Source of the DNA: Phoenix dactylifera
Lineage: Eukaryota > Streptophyta > Magnoliopsida > Arecales > Arecaceae
Assembly: GCF_009389715.1 (NCBI RefSeq)
Contig: NC_052404.1
Coordinates: 9,136,745 to 9,200,744, forward strand
Reading direction: 5' to 3'
Length of the DNA: 64,000 bases
Within the stretch, counting starts at the first letter, position 1. Every line of letters starts with the position of its first letter. The notes under the pieces are model-generated. The model searched no databases and was not told where the DNA came from. It saw nothing but the letters and a program-made list of their open reading frames with translations. A program made the position numbers and the translations under genes. This document shows positions 11,930-25,238 of this stretch, one piece after another.

Positions 11930-13551
11930 CATCATCCGGACCTTACCTTTCATCAAAATGGAATGCCTCTATTTGTTCCTTTGCTTTTGGGTGTCATTTG
12001 TGTTTGATCGATCTAGCATGATAGGGTGAGTAATGATTTTATCCCATTGGATATTTTTGGAAAAATGTTCAGCAACTTGATGTCGCACCGGTGATCAATC
12101 GATTTTAAGAAACATGGTTAGAATCATTTATAAAATTCTTCAATTGCATTGCAAAACGAGTGGAGAGTGATTTCATAGCTAATTGGATGATACCTTTTTG
12201 ACATGCATCTCCAAGTAGAAAATGGCATGCTACAATATTTTGGTTAAATGGTGGACCAAATCCAATTGGATTGACTTTTCTACAGGAATATCAAAATACA
12301 CCCAAAACAGAGAATATTTTGAATTCAAACCAATGATAACTGTTTCTCGTATATTTGACCTAGTTCAATCGTTAACTTAAGTTTTTTATGAAAATTCTAA
12401 AAAAAAAATAAAAAATAGGCGGGATGGTTCTCCATTATTGTTGTAGTTAATTGCTGATTGCTGAGCTTTGTCATCCAAAAGGATTTTACGAGCCAGTCAT
12501 CATACAATATGTGACTTGGATCGTTCGAAACCATTTTCAGTAGGACCACCATGAATGACAGAAACCAGCGTGAAATGATAATACATCAATTCATACCAAT
12601 TTTTTTTGATATTCATCTTGTTTATGACACCATAATCTTGCGCAATGTGATTTGATTAAAGAAATATTGCATTATCCTTTTAATGTTGAGCATGACCTCG
12701 TCCTTATGAAAATGATAATTCTGTTTTATGCTATATCATATAATGGTGCGAGAAATTATTAATTAGGATTTTGTTATCACATAGCTATATGCACTTGCAT
12801 ATAAGATTCACCTTATTTTACTTTTGTTTCTTTAAATGTTAAGTTGTAATCCAATTCATTCAGTTTTCTATCACATGCAACCATACAAAAAGGACACAAA
12901 ATAAGCGGATAGGCCAAAAGATGCCTCACGCGGAGAACATATCAGTACATCTACCAAAACTTGGCACTGTGTTTGGCTACATCCTCTCTCTTTTCTCTTG
13001 CAATGACTGGATCCAGTTGTGTCAATAGCTATCTTTTGAAATAATGCATATTTCCCTCAGCCCCATTCAGCAGAACTACAGTCAAGAGATGTGCTAGCTG
13101 TTGGAATTGGTGGAGGCAGTGCTTAAAGATTTCCTTCTCGTCCCAACACCCCCTCCCCCCTTCCAAATGGTCAGTTTTCGTCTTCCTATCAATCACCCAA
13201 ACGAATGAACCAAAACAGTTTGAAAGAGAAATAACATAAGATAGAAGTGTCAAGGCACATAATTTCAAGAAGTTAGGAACATGGCCATGAAGCCAGCGAG
13301 TAGGTTTGAAATGATGAACAGCATCACTTAATTTGGGTCCAGTAACAGATTGCTAAACCTTCTTATCGAAAAAGAAAGAAAGAAATTAAGAAAGAAAACA
13401 AAAGAAACCACATGAATAAATTTGCAAAAGTTTAGAGTTTTCTAGTGTCATGCTGCTGGAAATAGTAAAGTCGAATTATATATGCTGTTGTCACTTTGGA
13501 TCTATGCTCGATTAATTCAAGGGTGATTCAAAAGCCATTGGGTGATTTATA

Positions 13552-13740
13552 TCTTTATTATTATATTATATTATAAATATAATATTATATTACATTATAT
13601 CATAATATACTGATATGCTATGTTATATAATATTATATTACTATATTATAATAATATTATATTATATTACAATAATATTATATTATATCATATATTTATA
13701 TATTAATATATATTATATTTTGTTATGCTCTGTTATATAA
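13552..13740. repeat. AT-rich degenerate simple repeat
   Basis: About 190 bases almost entirely of TATTATA/ATAATAT words with very few C or G. Confidence 0.8.
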
Positions 13741-14415
13741 TACTATTCAATGTCTTTTATGAACATTTTGTCATATCAAAAATACTTTCTCAGTTTATTT
13801 ACCAAACACATATTAAAGGTTCACAATACTTTAGAAATGTAGTTACCAAACAGTAAATAGTTTTTTTATATAAACTCTACTTCAAAAAGCTCTACTTCTG
13901 AAAGCTTTACTTTCGAAAGCTCTACTGCCAACAATTTTGCCAAACATGGCATCTATCATTCTGTGGTGGTCCTAGACCAGTGTTTTGATGACTACACTCC
14001 AAAGGTTGTGATGTGCTAGTTGCAACGAGAGAGATTTAGTGCCTCTAGATATATATATTTAGTTATAGGGTAAATTAGATAATGGTTCTAAAAAAGTTAA
14101 CTCTGAGATATCCAGATACCAATTTCAAAGATTTAGTCTGCTGTGTTAGCTCAAACATAATTACTAAATTGAAGCCTTTAGTGCGTCATTATTAGAATGT
14201 TAGGAGTTTTGGTATCAGATAATGCATTATATAACCCCAGTCCTCTCACACGCATGCATGTGTAGAAGCATGTAATTAGAAAAGATTTTGGTTAATGATC
14301 ATGGTTGTTTGCTAGGAAATAGGAGTCTAATGTTATAGTATACTTAATTGGGAAAGAAAGGTGTGCAGGAGAACTCTTGTGGCATACTGGCATTGCAAAT
14401 AGCGCCATTAATAAG

Positions 14416-14588
14416 AAATTATATTCTACACCGCATATACCACGTAGCAGTGCACCATGCCAATCATCTTATCTCCTTTCTCAGGGGCCTTGTTCATCCC
14501 ACGCTCATCCTAATGATTGACCTACAGAAAGGAGATAAGCTGATTGGTATTGCATACAGCCATATCGACATAGTGTAGGGTATAATTT
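14416..14588. mobile_element. Foldback MITE-like element, copy 1
   Basis: Ends are an imperfect inverted repeat (AAATTATATTCTACAC at the left; TGTAGGGTATAATTT at the right). Inside is a second, longer inverted pair: CCAATCATCTTATCTCCTTT against AAAGGAGATAAGCTGATTGG. The whole unit folds into one long hairpin. It is non-coding. A diverged relative lies about 80 bases downstream. Confidence 0.55.
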
Positions 14589-14666
14589 GTCCATCATCTA
14601 TATATGGACCATTTTAGCGGCAGAAAATAATATCTTACTTTCTTCTTGATCGTCAGAATACGAAGG

Positions 14667-14830
14667 AATCATATCTTACATCCCATGCACCGGCCGATAA
14701 GCTGCCCCATCCCAATCTTCTCATCTTCTTTCTATAGGCTCCCATGTATCCATCTATGGTGATTGGCCTATGGGAAAGAGACGATAAGATGCATGGCATG
14801 GTGTACGGCAAACAGTGTAGTATATAATTT
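14667..14830. mobile_element. Foldback MITE-like element, diverged copy 2
   Basis: Shares the hairpin plan of the upstream copy: CCCAATCTTCTCATCTTCTT pairs imperfectly with GAGACGATAAGATGCATGG, with TCTATAGGC/GCCTATGGG nearer the loop. The right end TAGTATATAATTT resembles that of copy 1; the left end (AATCATATCTTACAT) is degenerate. Confidence 0.45.
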
Positions 14831-17800
14831 GCCTGCAACTGGGAGAATGTGTTACTGGGCTGCAGGCGTTCTGTCCTTCCTTGCTATATTTTTTCCCCTC
14901 GTATAATGGAGAACAGAGACAGAACAAAGAGGCGGGATAGCTTCGTCAAAAAAAAAACAAAGAGCCGTGATAGCGCCATCGACATGTTTGCCAGGCGATG
15001 CCCAGTTTGGCTGACGTGTATTTTGACAACCTCTCGTGACTCCTCCCTGTTCATAATTGTTCTTTTATTGGATGGCAAGAACAACTCCCCATACCCACGT
15101 AAAGACTGATCTTTTACATCAAAAATTAAAAAAAAAAATTGTAAAGAGTGACCTTTTGTCTTATTTTTGTTGCAAACGGTTGGTTGCAAAATTTACCTCG
15201 GGTTCTTTAAGCATCCCGAGGAGTTGATGAGGATCTCTTTCTCTTGGAATGAGGTGGCTTTTTTTAAAGAAAAATAGAATTTATCTTTTCTTGTAATACT
15301 CGCAAAAAAAAATCCACATTAATGTAAAATTAATGTTGTCTAATATTTATATTTATGTATAACCAAAGACTTCGGTTCCAATTCAGCTCTGTTTGTAAAA
15401 CTCTCTGCGGTCTCCGAAGATCTTTTCCTTGCCACACCGCTAGATAACATCCTCTTAAATAAAGACAAGCAAAATGCATATCCAAAACACATGAAGGGAG
15501 AAAAGAAGGGGTTAAAACACTTGGAAAGAAGAGAGGGATGCACAATTACGAGACTGTCGGTTTGGACTTTGAATGGATTTTGCTGTATAGAAGTTCTGTC
15601 AATATTCCATGACGTGGAATCCTAGTTTTCAAGATTTTCATTTGAAATTTGAATTGTGCAATTCTCTATCTACTGTTATCTTGATAATATGTAGAAATAG
15701 CACTTAATTCTAACTCAACTTATATTATGAGAGAAACAAAAGAGATACACCTGCTATAATTGCTGGTGTCTCTTATCAGATTACATGGACAAGGGAAAAA
15801 GATGTTTCGTTTCATTTGGGGTTCAGCCATGCATGGGTGCCTGTCAAATGCATCATGGCAGGGATGCCAGAGAATGATCTCATGCTTTAACAGCTGCAGG
15901 GTTTTATAATGTTTCTTTAACTATTATTGGTGTTCCTGGTAACATCATGCCACAGGTGCAATGTTTCAGAAAGACTACATGTGACATCTAACGAAACATG
16001 TAAAAAGATACAAAAAATTCACTCCCTAGTGGTAGTAATTTATATAGCCTTTGTACTTAATTGATGTTAATTACTTCAAGCTGGTAGGATTCACAATCGA
16101 TGCATCCCACTTTTCCTATAGAACACATGCATAAGAAATATGAGGCCAAATCTCATTCAGATTACCTAGGTGGTCGGTTTCATCTCCTCAACAATTGGCA
16201 CTTACCTAGAATATACTAAATTCCTATAGTCAAGGATATCGAACAATTGGATGCTTTGATTTTTTTTGTTTTTTGTAATATAAATGAAGAATGACAAATG
16301 GAATTGCACAACAATACTGACAGGATTTATGATGAAGCATCATCTTGTTAATTAGAATGACAATTAGTAAAAAATTGTTTGAAGGTAACATCCTTAATTA
16401 AAGATACGACAATAGCTTGAGCTTGATATATATTGGTGACCCGTCACCTAACAACTTAAGCTTCTGAGTCTACTAATCAGTTAACACATTATTGGTACCT
16501 CTCTTTTAAGTGTTTACTCTCGAAGGAGATCCGGGGTTCAGATCCTAGTTATTTCTTAAAAACTTTAATAATATTAGAGTATAGGTTGTTAGAGATCATA
16601 AGTTTGAACCTACTCCGCCTCAGTTATTTATGTAATTTATTCAGCTGACTCAATTCTCTAACAATTTAAACTTTAATTTCCAAGTCAACAAGTTAATATA
16701 GATCTTCAATCCGGCTATTCTCTTTCGATAGTTAGAAACCATTACAGACCATTTAATTATTGAGCTTTTACTTAAAAGATATATCAAAAAAATTTGCACT
16801 ACTTGACAATTATTTACGGCCATTACTACTATATATATGTCTATTATTAAGCCTGCCCAACAATTCCTCTCAAAAAATTTGAAGTTATATAATTATCTAG
16901 TAGTGTATTTTCCCTGTGGCAGATTCCATGCGACCCTGCCTGCTCTCGTGCAGTAACTAGTCTCATGGCATACTCACGCATCATATGCTGGTATGGTATG
17001 CAACATGAAGGGTAAGTCCTACGGTGAAGTTTTCTCTGATTATGCTCTACTGGGCAGTGATAATGTCATCACGGATTCAGAAGGGGTGAAGTCATCTCTT
17101 GAGGTTATGGAAGAGTGTGAAGTGACGGTATCAAAAAAAAAAGTCCATCCTTAATGTGAGTACTCTACAATTTGTTAAGAGATTTATGGTCTATAAGATT
17201 GCGCATGACTTTCGTCCTATGCCCCTTCAGATTCTCTATACTCTCTCTTCTGATAATAGTACATTGCCACAAGAAGCAGAACTCTGTATTTCTCAAAGCA
17301 ACTAGGAGGAGATTCTTTAATCAGAAAAAAAGTTAGTTTAGATATAGAATACCTATTTAGAAGTTCTTGCAATTCAATTATGTATTGATGGAATCATTAA
17401 AAATTTGATCTCGGAAAAAAAAAAGGAAAAAATATACGAGGAGATGTATGGAGGCCACGCACTGCATGTGCTTTGGCACTCGGGCCCCATGGCCAGCCCC
17501 TACCATGCATGCAAGCCAATCGCATGCATGGAACAAAGGAGGCTACGTATCGGAGGAGCATGGATAAACTGCACCCCCTGTGGACCGCCCTCCAGGATTC
17601 TCGTGATCCACTACCAATGGTCACGTGAGTTGGGGACTTTGGAAAGTACATTCACATGCAATCGTGACAATAGAAACAAAAGCTAATGAAAGTATGAAGC
17701 GGTCGATAAGCTGCCAGGTCGTACGTAAGGAAGGGATGGGATGGAAAAATATCTTCCGGGGGTAAAATATGTAAAGGTGGGATGGAGGTGAAAAGGAGAA

Positions 17801-18561
17801 CAGCAAGGACAAGGAATCTCAGTTGGGTACAAGCGTACACGGGTGCATGAAAGCACAGCAAGTTTTGTTTTGTTTTGTTTTGTTTTTATTCCGCTATAAT
17901 AAATGAATCCTATAATTTTAATATAAATATAAAAAAATAATAAATTATAAATTATAAAATGCCTTAGATAGTTCTATTTCATCGATATAGAATTTTTTTT
18001 AAAATAGTTTGCTATAGATAAAGCTACCTAATATGTAGCTTCATTAGCAAAGTATTATAAATTTTTGCTTTGGTAAAACAGTATAGCGAGAAAAACAAAA
18101 ATAATAATATTTTAATTTTAAAATTAAAATTAAAATTCAAATTCAACTGCCATAATTATAATCGAGATTCATACGGATAAAATTACCAAAAAAAGTCAAA
18201 TTAGATGTTTCATTTTTTATGAAAAATATCAAAAATTCTGGAAACTAAGATTGTAAGGATGCTCACTCTTTGCGTGCGAACATCTTGCCGATCATTCTTA
18301 TATCTTTTATCACATTTAATAGCTGGAGGAGATTTTTGTCATTTCAACTTTTAACTCGTCATAAAGAAAGCAAAATTAATAAAAATTATAATGAGTTGCA
18401 TTCTAAATATATTCCCCCCAACTTGTCTCCTCGGCCCTCTTTATGCATCCACACTTTTTTTTTAAAAAAAAAAATAAATTTCCACTTTTCTTTTCTTTTC
18501 AAAAAAATAAATTTTTAATCTAAAATTGTAGTCTGCATTAGATTCAAGATTCTTTTATATA
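14831..18561. other. Intergenic, no supported gene
   Basis: AT-rich sequence. It contains a TTTTG pentamer run at about 17861-17887. The 17397-17861 segment is open on both strands without recognisable protein sequence. Positions 16900-17150 are somewhat protein-like in one frame but have no family match I can name. Confidence 0.45.
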
Positions 18562-18882
18562 TAGGGCTAAAAATGGGCTCAGACCGAGCTATGAGCTAGA
18601 CTCAAAAAATTTCAGGTTCCGTTCGGATTTATTTACATAGCCTTTTTTTTTTTTTTTTGGAGCAAACTCAAGTATACTATTGGTTTGGCTTAGGCTAGGC
18701 CTGAGCCTGAGCCTGGATAAGGCCCGATTTAGAACCTGGCTTGGTTCAAAATGGATTGATCAGGTTGCCAGGCCTCCATCAAGTCCACCAGCCCCCTGGC
18801 CCGAAGTCTGAAAAAAACAAGCCAGCCTCGAGTGAGGGGTGTGGCCCAACCTAGCCCAATCCATTTCTGCACTACTTATATA
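18554..18882. mobile_element. Non-autonomous hAT-like element (313 bp, 18562-18874) with 8-bp target duplication
   Basis: The element begins TAGGGCTAAAAATGGGCT and ends in a related inverted sequence (AGCCCAATCCATTTCTGCAC then TA). It is flanked by TTTATATA (18554-18561) and CTTATATA (18875-18882), 7 of 8 identical, as expected of hAT insertion. The interior is rich in GGCC/GGCCTG words, has a T14-type run near 18643, and has no ORF. Confidence 0.6.
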
Positions 18883-20053
18883 TAAAGTTTCAACATTTCA
18901 ATTTCTATTTGTCACATTTTGTCTTGTGTGCGTGTTTTTGTGAATTAATGTTCTACCTCGTTTCATTAATTGTTTTTTGGCGGTAATAATTTTCTAAATT
19001 TTCTAAGCATTAGCTCTAGGCTGAGTTTTCCCACATTGAGAACCGGCGGTTTGACGGACATCTCAGTGATACTGTTGCGATGTTCCGCAAGAACATTGTA
19101 AGTCAGGATTTCCGCGGTCCCCGCAACGCAGAGGTCTGACCCTCTCGGGTTCCGAAACCGGAGAGGTCAGGTCTATTAATCATGGCGGTTCGTATGTTTT
19201 ACGACGGCCGTGATTGACCGTATCTCACGAGGTAACAGGCACTCCTACCAGTTTAATCAGGCGGTTCAGAATAATTTGAACTTAGATATCCCTGACCATA
19301 TCGTCCACCGCATCACCATTAGGTTCACCGAGCTAACGCTGTAGCTAGAAATCGGTGCGGTACAAAATTAGTTGATGGCGTCGGTAAAAGCCCGGACCAT
19401 CCATCAATCGACCACCGAGTCCCACGTTAGACTGATGTTTTGAAATAAAAATGCTGATAAGGCCCTGGGATTGGTTGATGTCCATGTCAACCCACGCTAG
19501 GTCCCTTATCTACCAATTACTGACTGCCACATAGGACTGTGGACCCTTAGCAGGGAAATGGAGCGGGGCTCCGGAGCAGGACTCGGAGGAAAAATATTAA
19601 CGGGCATAAGGCCAAGCTCTTTTACTCCTGGTGGCAGTGTAACATGAGTATAGAACCAGTTCCTTTTCTTGTTCTCTTTAGTTGGCTACTTGTTTTTAGG
19701 AACACCAAGGTGGAATGAATAGATAGGATACGCAATACATGTAGGAAAATTTAGATCTATGTGAAGTATGTAGAGGGTGAATAAAATTTGGAGTTAAGAT
19801 TAATGTATTATAATTTTTGACTTTGCAATGGTATTGCTCCTGAAATTTGGTAGGTGGTGGGATAAAAAAATTGATGATTATGTAGATAAAATCATAAAAG
19901 GTTCTTACTTTTATCCCTAGCAATCAAATTACAATGAAATCCTCGTTGCTTGCTTGCATGCTCATGATTTTATGATGCAGGATATTCATAGATTAGTGTG
20001 TTAGTCATGTTTCTTTGCTATACTGTTAGTACGTTAGTTCCATGTTTCCACAG
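18883..20053. other. Intergenic; GC-richer decayed block at about 19020-19600
   Basis: Positions 19020-19600 are visibly richer in G/C than the flanks and contain protein-like pieces (for example DIPDHIVHRITIRFTELTL near 19290-19345) interrupted by stops. I do not recognise the source. The rest is AT-rich with nothing supportable. Confidence 0.4.
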
Positions 20054-22287
20054 TTAAACATTGTTGATGGAAAGATGCAGCACTTGTTTGATGAGGATGG
20101 TAGCTAGGTATGGCCACTGCATGCTGTGGGCACTGCCATACATAAGTCATTGAAGCTATCATTGAACAGACAAAACGTCTTCAGCATTCCAGTGCTGTGT
20201 ATCTAAATCGTACCATTTCTGATTTTGCTGAGGCATTAGCGTCCAAGCTACCCGGCGATCTCAAGGTATATATGTATCTTCTGAGGCTATATAGGTGTGC
20301 GGTTCATAATATTAAGTTTCCACCTACCATCATTTTTATCCGTTATGGTGTAAAGACTTGCGTCTTGCTTAGTATTATAATACCTTCTGCATGGCATTGA
20401 TCTTTTTTATCGTAGGGTGTATTGGTATGGCCTCCATATTAAATAGGTGTTCATTTATTATATAGTTTTGGTGCTGCAATTTTAGCTTGGTAATGAGTAG
20501 GAAATGCATTCCTGAGTGACGGAGAGTGGGTGGAGTAGTTGACTAGCAGCAAGTTACTTGCCTGCCGTCTATAAAAGCATCAAGAAAGTTGGGGGACTCG
20601 AAGCTGATGAAGTCCAGTCAGTATTTGCACGCACTGATGAAGCCCATGATGTTGTGCACGACAAAGTCACGGCAAAGGTGAGCTCTTTTAGCATTTCAAC
20701 GCCTTTGGTAACTTTCTTTTCTTCTGTGGCAGATGATTATTGCTGCACAGACAAAAACTCTTCGTCCATGATATCTCTATAATTTTGCTAGCCATAGAGG
20801 TCACGTAAATTGTTCCAAGCGAGCCATGTATTCCATGAGACAAACAGAGCAGCTGACTGAATCGCCTCATTTATTGCTCGACACATCGAAAAAGTCAGCT
20901 AGACATCTGTATCACAGATACCCTCACCTCTGTACTGTTCACTTTCTTCTGATTTGGCAGAATGTACCCACATTAAAATGATATGAAATACCGTCTTTAC
21001 CAAAAAAAAAAAAAATAATAATAATGGAGTTGAACAAATACAAGCCAATGTTTGGACAACTTTCTTAGGATCTAATCCTGCATTTGATAATTGATATCTT
21101 GCTGCATGCCTAAAGTTTTCCTCCTTTGTTTAGATAGTGATAGAACAGCCTAGTTTGTACATTCAGAAGTTCATCCCGCAAGCTTCTTCATCTAGTAATG
21201 AGATGTTTTGTAGTTCTTACAGTGAAAGAAGCAGTCACATATGAGTGTTGGTGATCATAGCATCTTCTTCATCTTGCTAAAGGCGGGACAAAATTATAGG
21301 TTCTGAAAATGGGTGGTTGCGTATAGATTACTTCAGTTCAGTGCACTAGCTAGCTCCTGGAATGCTTCAATATCCTTGATACTCTTTAAATGGATTTGAT
21401 TCATATATCCGGAAATATCTTCAAAGCCTACAATGTTTTCGACTGCAGGGTAAAACTTGAAATATCTTCTTTACAGCAGATTTGTTAGGTTGACCGGTAT
21501 CTTGTGCAACATCATCAGGGTATCCCACCGATGATTGTTCCCTAAGGGAAACCTCTCATTAACGAACTAAAAATAAATAAAACAAAATAATTAAAACAAC
21601 ACTGTTTGAAAAGCCTCTTTAAATTGATCGATGTGCCTTACAAACAGAAGATTTTTCTGCAGCCTAAAATTCGCCATCTCAATACCACATCCATACCAGT
21701 GCCACACTAGCCCTATATCGGTATGGTACAACATAGATTTTCTTTTTTTACCGTATTGATAAACTCGGTACACCTCTCCTACCAAAGAATACCAGTACCA
21801 AATTAGTACAGTATGATACATCACATGCCGCTCGATTCGAGCTGGTACAACGAACCATACTGCAGCCTAAATCTCGTTGTCAGAGAATTATAAGTTGATG
21901 CAATTACAGCTTCACTTCTAAGCTATATAACCACTACACTGATCTGAAGTTAGGATGCATGGTCCGAAGTGCCTAATTACAGAATGGGAAAGAAAAACTT
22001 TTCTTGTAATGATAGGTATCAAGCAATCTCTGACTAGTGTTTCTAATTTCTCAGATATGGGTGTACGGGTCGGCCAAAGGTGGCTTTCATGGGAATGTGT
22101 TCAGTATAACGCCGCCTCTCTGCTTCACGAAGGAAGACTGGTATATGCTAAATTGCTTTGCTGCATTGCTGTTAAGTTTTTTCCTTCAGTGATAGATCCA
22201 CTGACTTAAACTTACTTCCACAACATCTGATTGCTTCTTGCAGACTTCTTTGTTGATGTAATGGATATTGCACCGTCAAAGCTGTGA
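20054..22287 (+). pseudogene. Alanine:glyoxylate aminotransferase 2-like pseudogene
   Basis: Pieces in the right order and orientation match plant mitochondrial AGT2 (a PLP class-III aminotransferase). Exon A, 20054-20265, reads LNIVDGKMQHLFDEDG, then after a deletion CCGHCH, then IEAIIEQTKRLQ...TISDFAEALASKLPGDLK before a GT donor. A weak trace follows at about 20270-20320 (LLRLYRCAVHNI). Exon B, about 20523-20677, reads LPAVYKSIKKVGGLEADEVQSVFART...EAHDVV. Exon C, 22055-22140, reads MGVRVG then, after one extra base, GGFHGNVFSITPPLCFTKED. Exon D, 22244-22287, reads FFVDVMDIAPSKL and a stop. Lesions include TAG and TAA in exon A, a TAG before LPAVYK in exon B, loss of the catalytic-lysine region between exons B and C, and several indels. 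Introns are kept, so this is a decayed genomic copy, not a retrocopy. Confidence 0.8.
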
Positions 22288-25238
22288 ATCCTCTGCTCCC
22301 AGTACCACATAAAATTGATAAAATTTGTATCAGCTGTGCATAGTGCTAGCTATTGTAATATAAATTTCTTAACATTAATTGTCAAATGGGGTCTCATATA
22401 TCATGAAGTATGCATAATGTGAGCTAATATCTCACGAGATGATTAAGACACATCATTTGATTCTGTCTTTGGCTTGTTTGCAAAATAAACAGTGCCTTCC
22501 AGTGTCACAATATGATAGAACTAACATCGTGTTAAGCTTGAAATACATTATTGACTCATCTCGTATTGACTTAAGCTTCTGAAATCCTATGGCTGTCTTA
22601 GTAGCAGAGGTTTACATAAGACTAAATGCTTTTGTAAAAAAGAGGTTGAAAGGTTACAGGAGATTTTTCTATGGCTTTTACTTTTTTCAACAATATCATC
22701 CACAAAAGACATGTTCAACACCCACCCTTTTTTCCCACTCATGAGCGCTGCTTGTGATCTATACCATAGGTACACTAACACGATTCAGTTTCCTCAGAGT
22801 GGTCATGTAGCCTTTGGTTTTTCAAGGGCTACATGGGAAATTTTCAAAAGAAAAGTATTCTCCATTTTGACGAAAAAAAATCAAAAAAAGGAAGGTTTAT
22901 TCAGGAAAAGCTAATAGAGATATTTGATGAATTATTCAAAAATCATGCTATCATATATACATAATATGGAGAGAAGATCATCATAAACAAAATTCTATGC
23001 ATAAGTTACTATATATATTACTTGTTGCTTTTAGGATTCGGGCATCTATTGCAAAATCTAAATATAATATAGCACTACCTAATCTGCTCGGTTCCAAATC
23101 GCTTTATGACCCCTAGAACCCTGCAAATCTTTTTCAATGAAGGGCTATATCATCTCTCAACATATGTTTTCAAAATCTTTATCTTTTCTGACTCTCGAGC
23201 AGGTTTCCTGTGTCCTCCGTTATCAAGAAAAGCTCGAGTCTTATCCTCATTTTTTATCTGATTCAACTGTTGCTACTTCTTTGTTCAACATTACCTGGTC
23301 AGCTTCCCACCTATCAATTCCCTACATCGCGCTTCATCTTACATGCTAAGTGTTAATATCTTTGTTCTTTGTGTTTTTCAAAATCCATGATAAGATCATT
23401 CGATGTCCAACTGCTCCAAACATTTCGATTTGAACAAAACCACAGATCTTGCTAACATGTGATTTTTTTACCTTGACAATCATAATCACATGTCATGAAC
23501 TAAAAAAACCCCAAAGCACAAGTATAGAGACCTCAATAAACTGAAAGATAACGAAATAGAGGCATTCACAATGAATTTATCTAAAATGTGGTTGAACGAT
23601 GATGAAATATAGGATATATGACAAGAATACGTACAACTTATTTCGAACAAAGGATAAACTTTTTAAATTCAAAATTAAAGAATAGAATTTAATAACGGAC
23701 CACCCTATGAAGTTGTGTAAGGTCTGACCAATATAATTTTATTGAAGAGATACCTGAAGGTGGCCGTGTGTTTGTGCCAAAGAAGGTTGGCTATTGAGGT
23801 TGCTTTCTTGATCACATAGTTGATAAGAAATTTTAAGAAAAATAGAATCCTTCCTTGATATATTGACAAGCAGCTAATATATCACATGCCAAGATGAGTA
23901 CCTCGTAAATGAGATGATGAAAAGGCCTGTTCTTGGATGGAATAATTAAAATAATTCTTGTTTAGATAATTATGTAGATAAATATTGATAATTGGTTACT
24001 TAATGATATGTTCATTGTAATTACAACCTAGCAATCATTGCTTATAGCCAACATTCTCACTGGGACATGCATCAAAAAAAGGTTAGATATAGCACTGATT
24101 TATCCACAAAAAGTCATATACAGTTTCTAATTTCTATTTTTTTCATCCTTCTATATTTGGGATGCAATATTTTGGTTTTGATTTTTTATGAGAGACACAA
24201 AATAGCTCTATAAGAACGGATCAATTTGCAAAGTGATTAATATTCACAGTACTTTTGCCAAACAATGTAATCACGAAAAACTGTTAGATATTCTTTACAT
24301 ATGACAATGATAATTTATAAAATTGGCTATTAATGTATTCCATACTTTCTTTTTCCCTGTCATAAAAATACAAGAATGTCATAATATTATAAAAATTTTA
24401 CTTGTGCAACCTGATGAAACAACTCATGAATCTAATTGTGCGAAACCAACACTTCTAATTGTTCTAGAGAAATATCTAAGAACTTGAAAACGAAAAATGC
24501 AGCAAAACTCAATGATTTAAGAGCCAGGACAGCATTAATTAATTTAACTCACATTGATCACAGTAACTGGTTACAAGCTAATTCATTCCTCAAACTTGCA
24601 ACAAATAATTAAATAAACAAATAACTGAAAAAATCACCTACTTAATGATTAAATCCTAGTATCAGCATACTTAACATAAATTTATCTTTCATTTCATAGC
24701 TTACAGTGCTTTGCTAGAATAATGTACCCAAGAAAACAATATCTGATCAAGAACAATGCCAAAATTCATATCATAACCAATTCCTAGTCCAAAAACTCCC
24801 TGATCACCAAAACATACTACACCCGGACGACCAAGATCCAAATCCCACCACCAGACTGATCGAGCATCCAACATCTGTCAAACACTGAAACGAAAACCCA
24901 CCCAGATGCCATAACTATAAAAAATTGTTCTCATTTCCTTCAAATAACACCATGCAAATATTTTGTTCATGAAAAAAAAATAAACAAACGCATAGAAGAA
25001 ACACCAGCCACCAAGACATACGTGCTAGTTTCACACGCAACCGAAAAAAATAAATAACACAAACGCATTGAGGAGAAGCCTAATTAGAGACACATCTGCC
25101 ATCATTCTAAAATATCAAAACTCCACACCTTTTCACACAACTTGATATGTCCAAGACATGAACACAGTGCAACTCAGAGGGGACAAATGAGTTAAAGAGA
25201 TAACAGTTCTGGCGTCAAGACTTTGACTAGATTTTGGC
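22288..25238. other. Intergenic, AT-rich, nothing recognised
   Basis: Long A/T-rich stretch with poly(A)/poly(T) runs and short ORFs of low complexity. No exon, RNA gene or terminal repeat could be supported. Confidence 0.5.

Larger units (their letters stand above)
8802..14415. other. Intergenic; microsatellites, AT-rich block, MITE-like remnant
   Basis: No supported gene. It contains (GA)n tracts near 10115-10132 and 11096-11118, a telo-box at 11915-11929, an almost pure A/T block at about 13552-13740, and a stretch at 13800-13950 of repeated AAAGCTCTACTTC-like motifs with ACCAAACA-type ends that looks like a decayed MITE. ORFs at 9919-10526 and 11554-12021 are low-complexity or lie open on both strands and are not credible. 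Confidence 0.5.

Noticed and set aside
11554..12021. ORFs of 89-117 aa on both strands
   Set aside because: Open on both strands, no conserved motif, and the composition follows CT-rich DNA.
16500..16560. GGGGTTCAGATCC resembling a tRNA T-arm
   Set aside because: No acceptor stem, D-arm or anticodon arm could be found around it.
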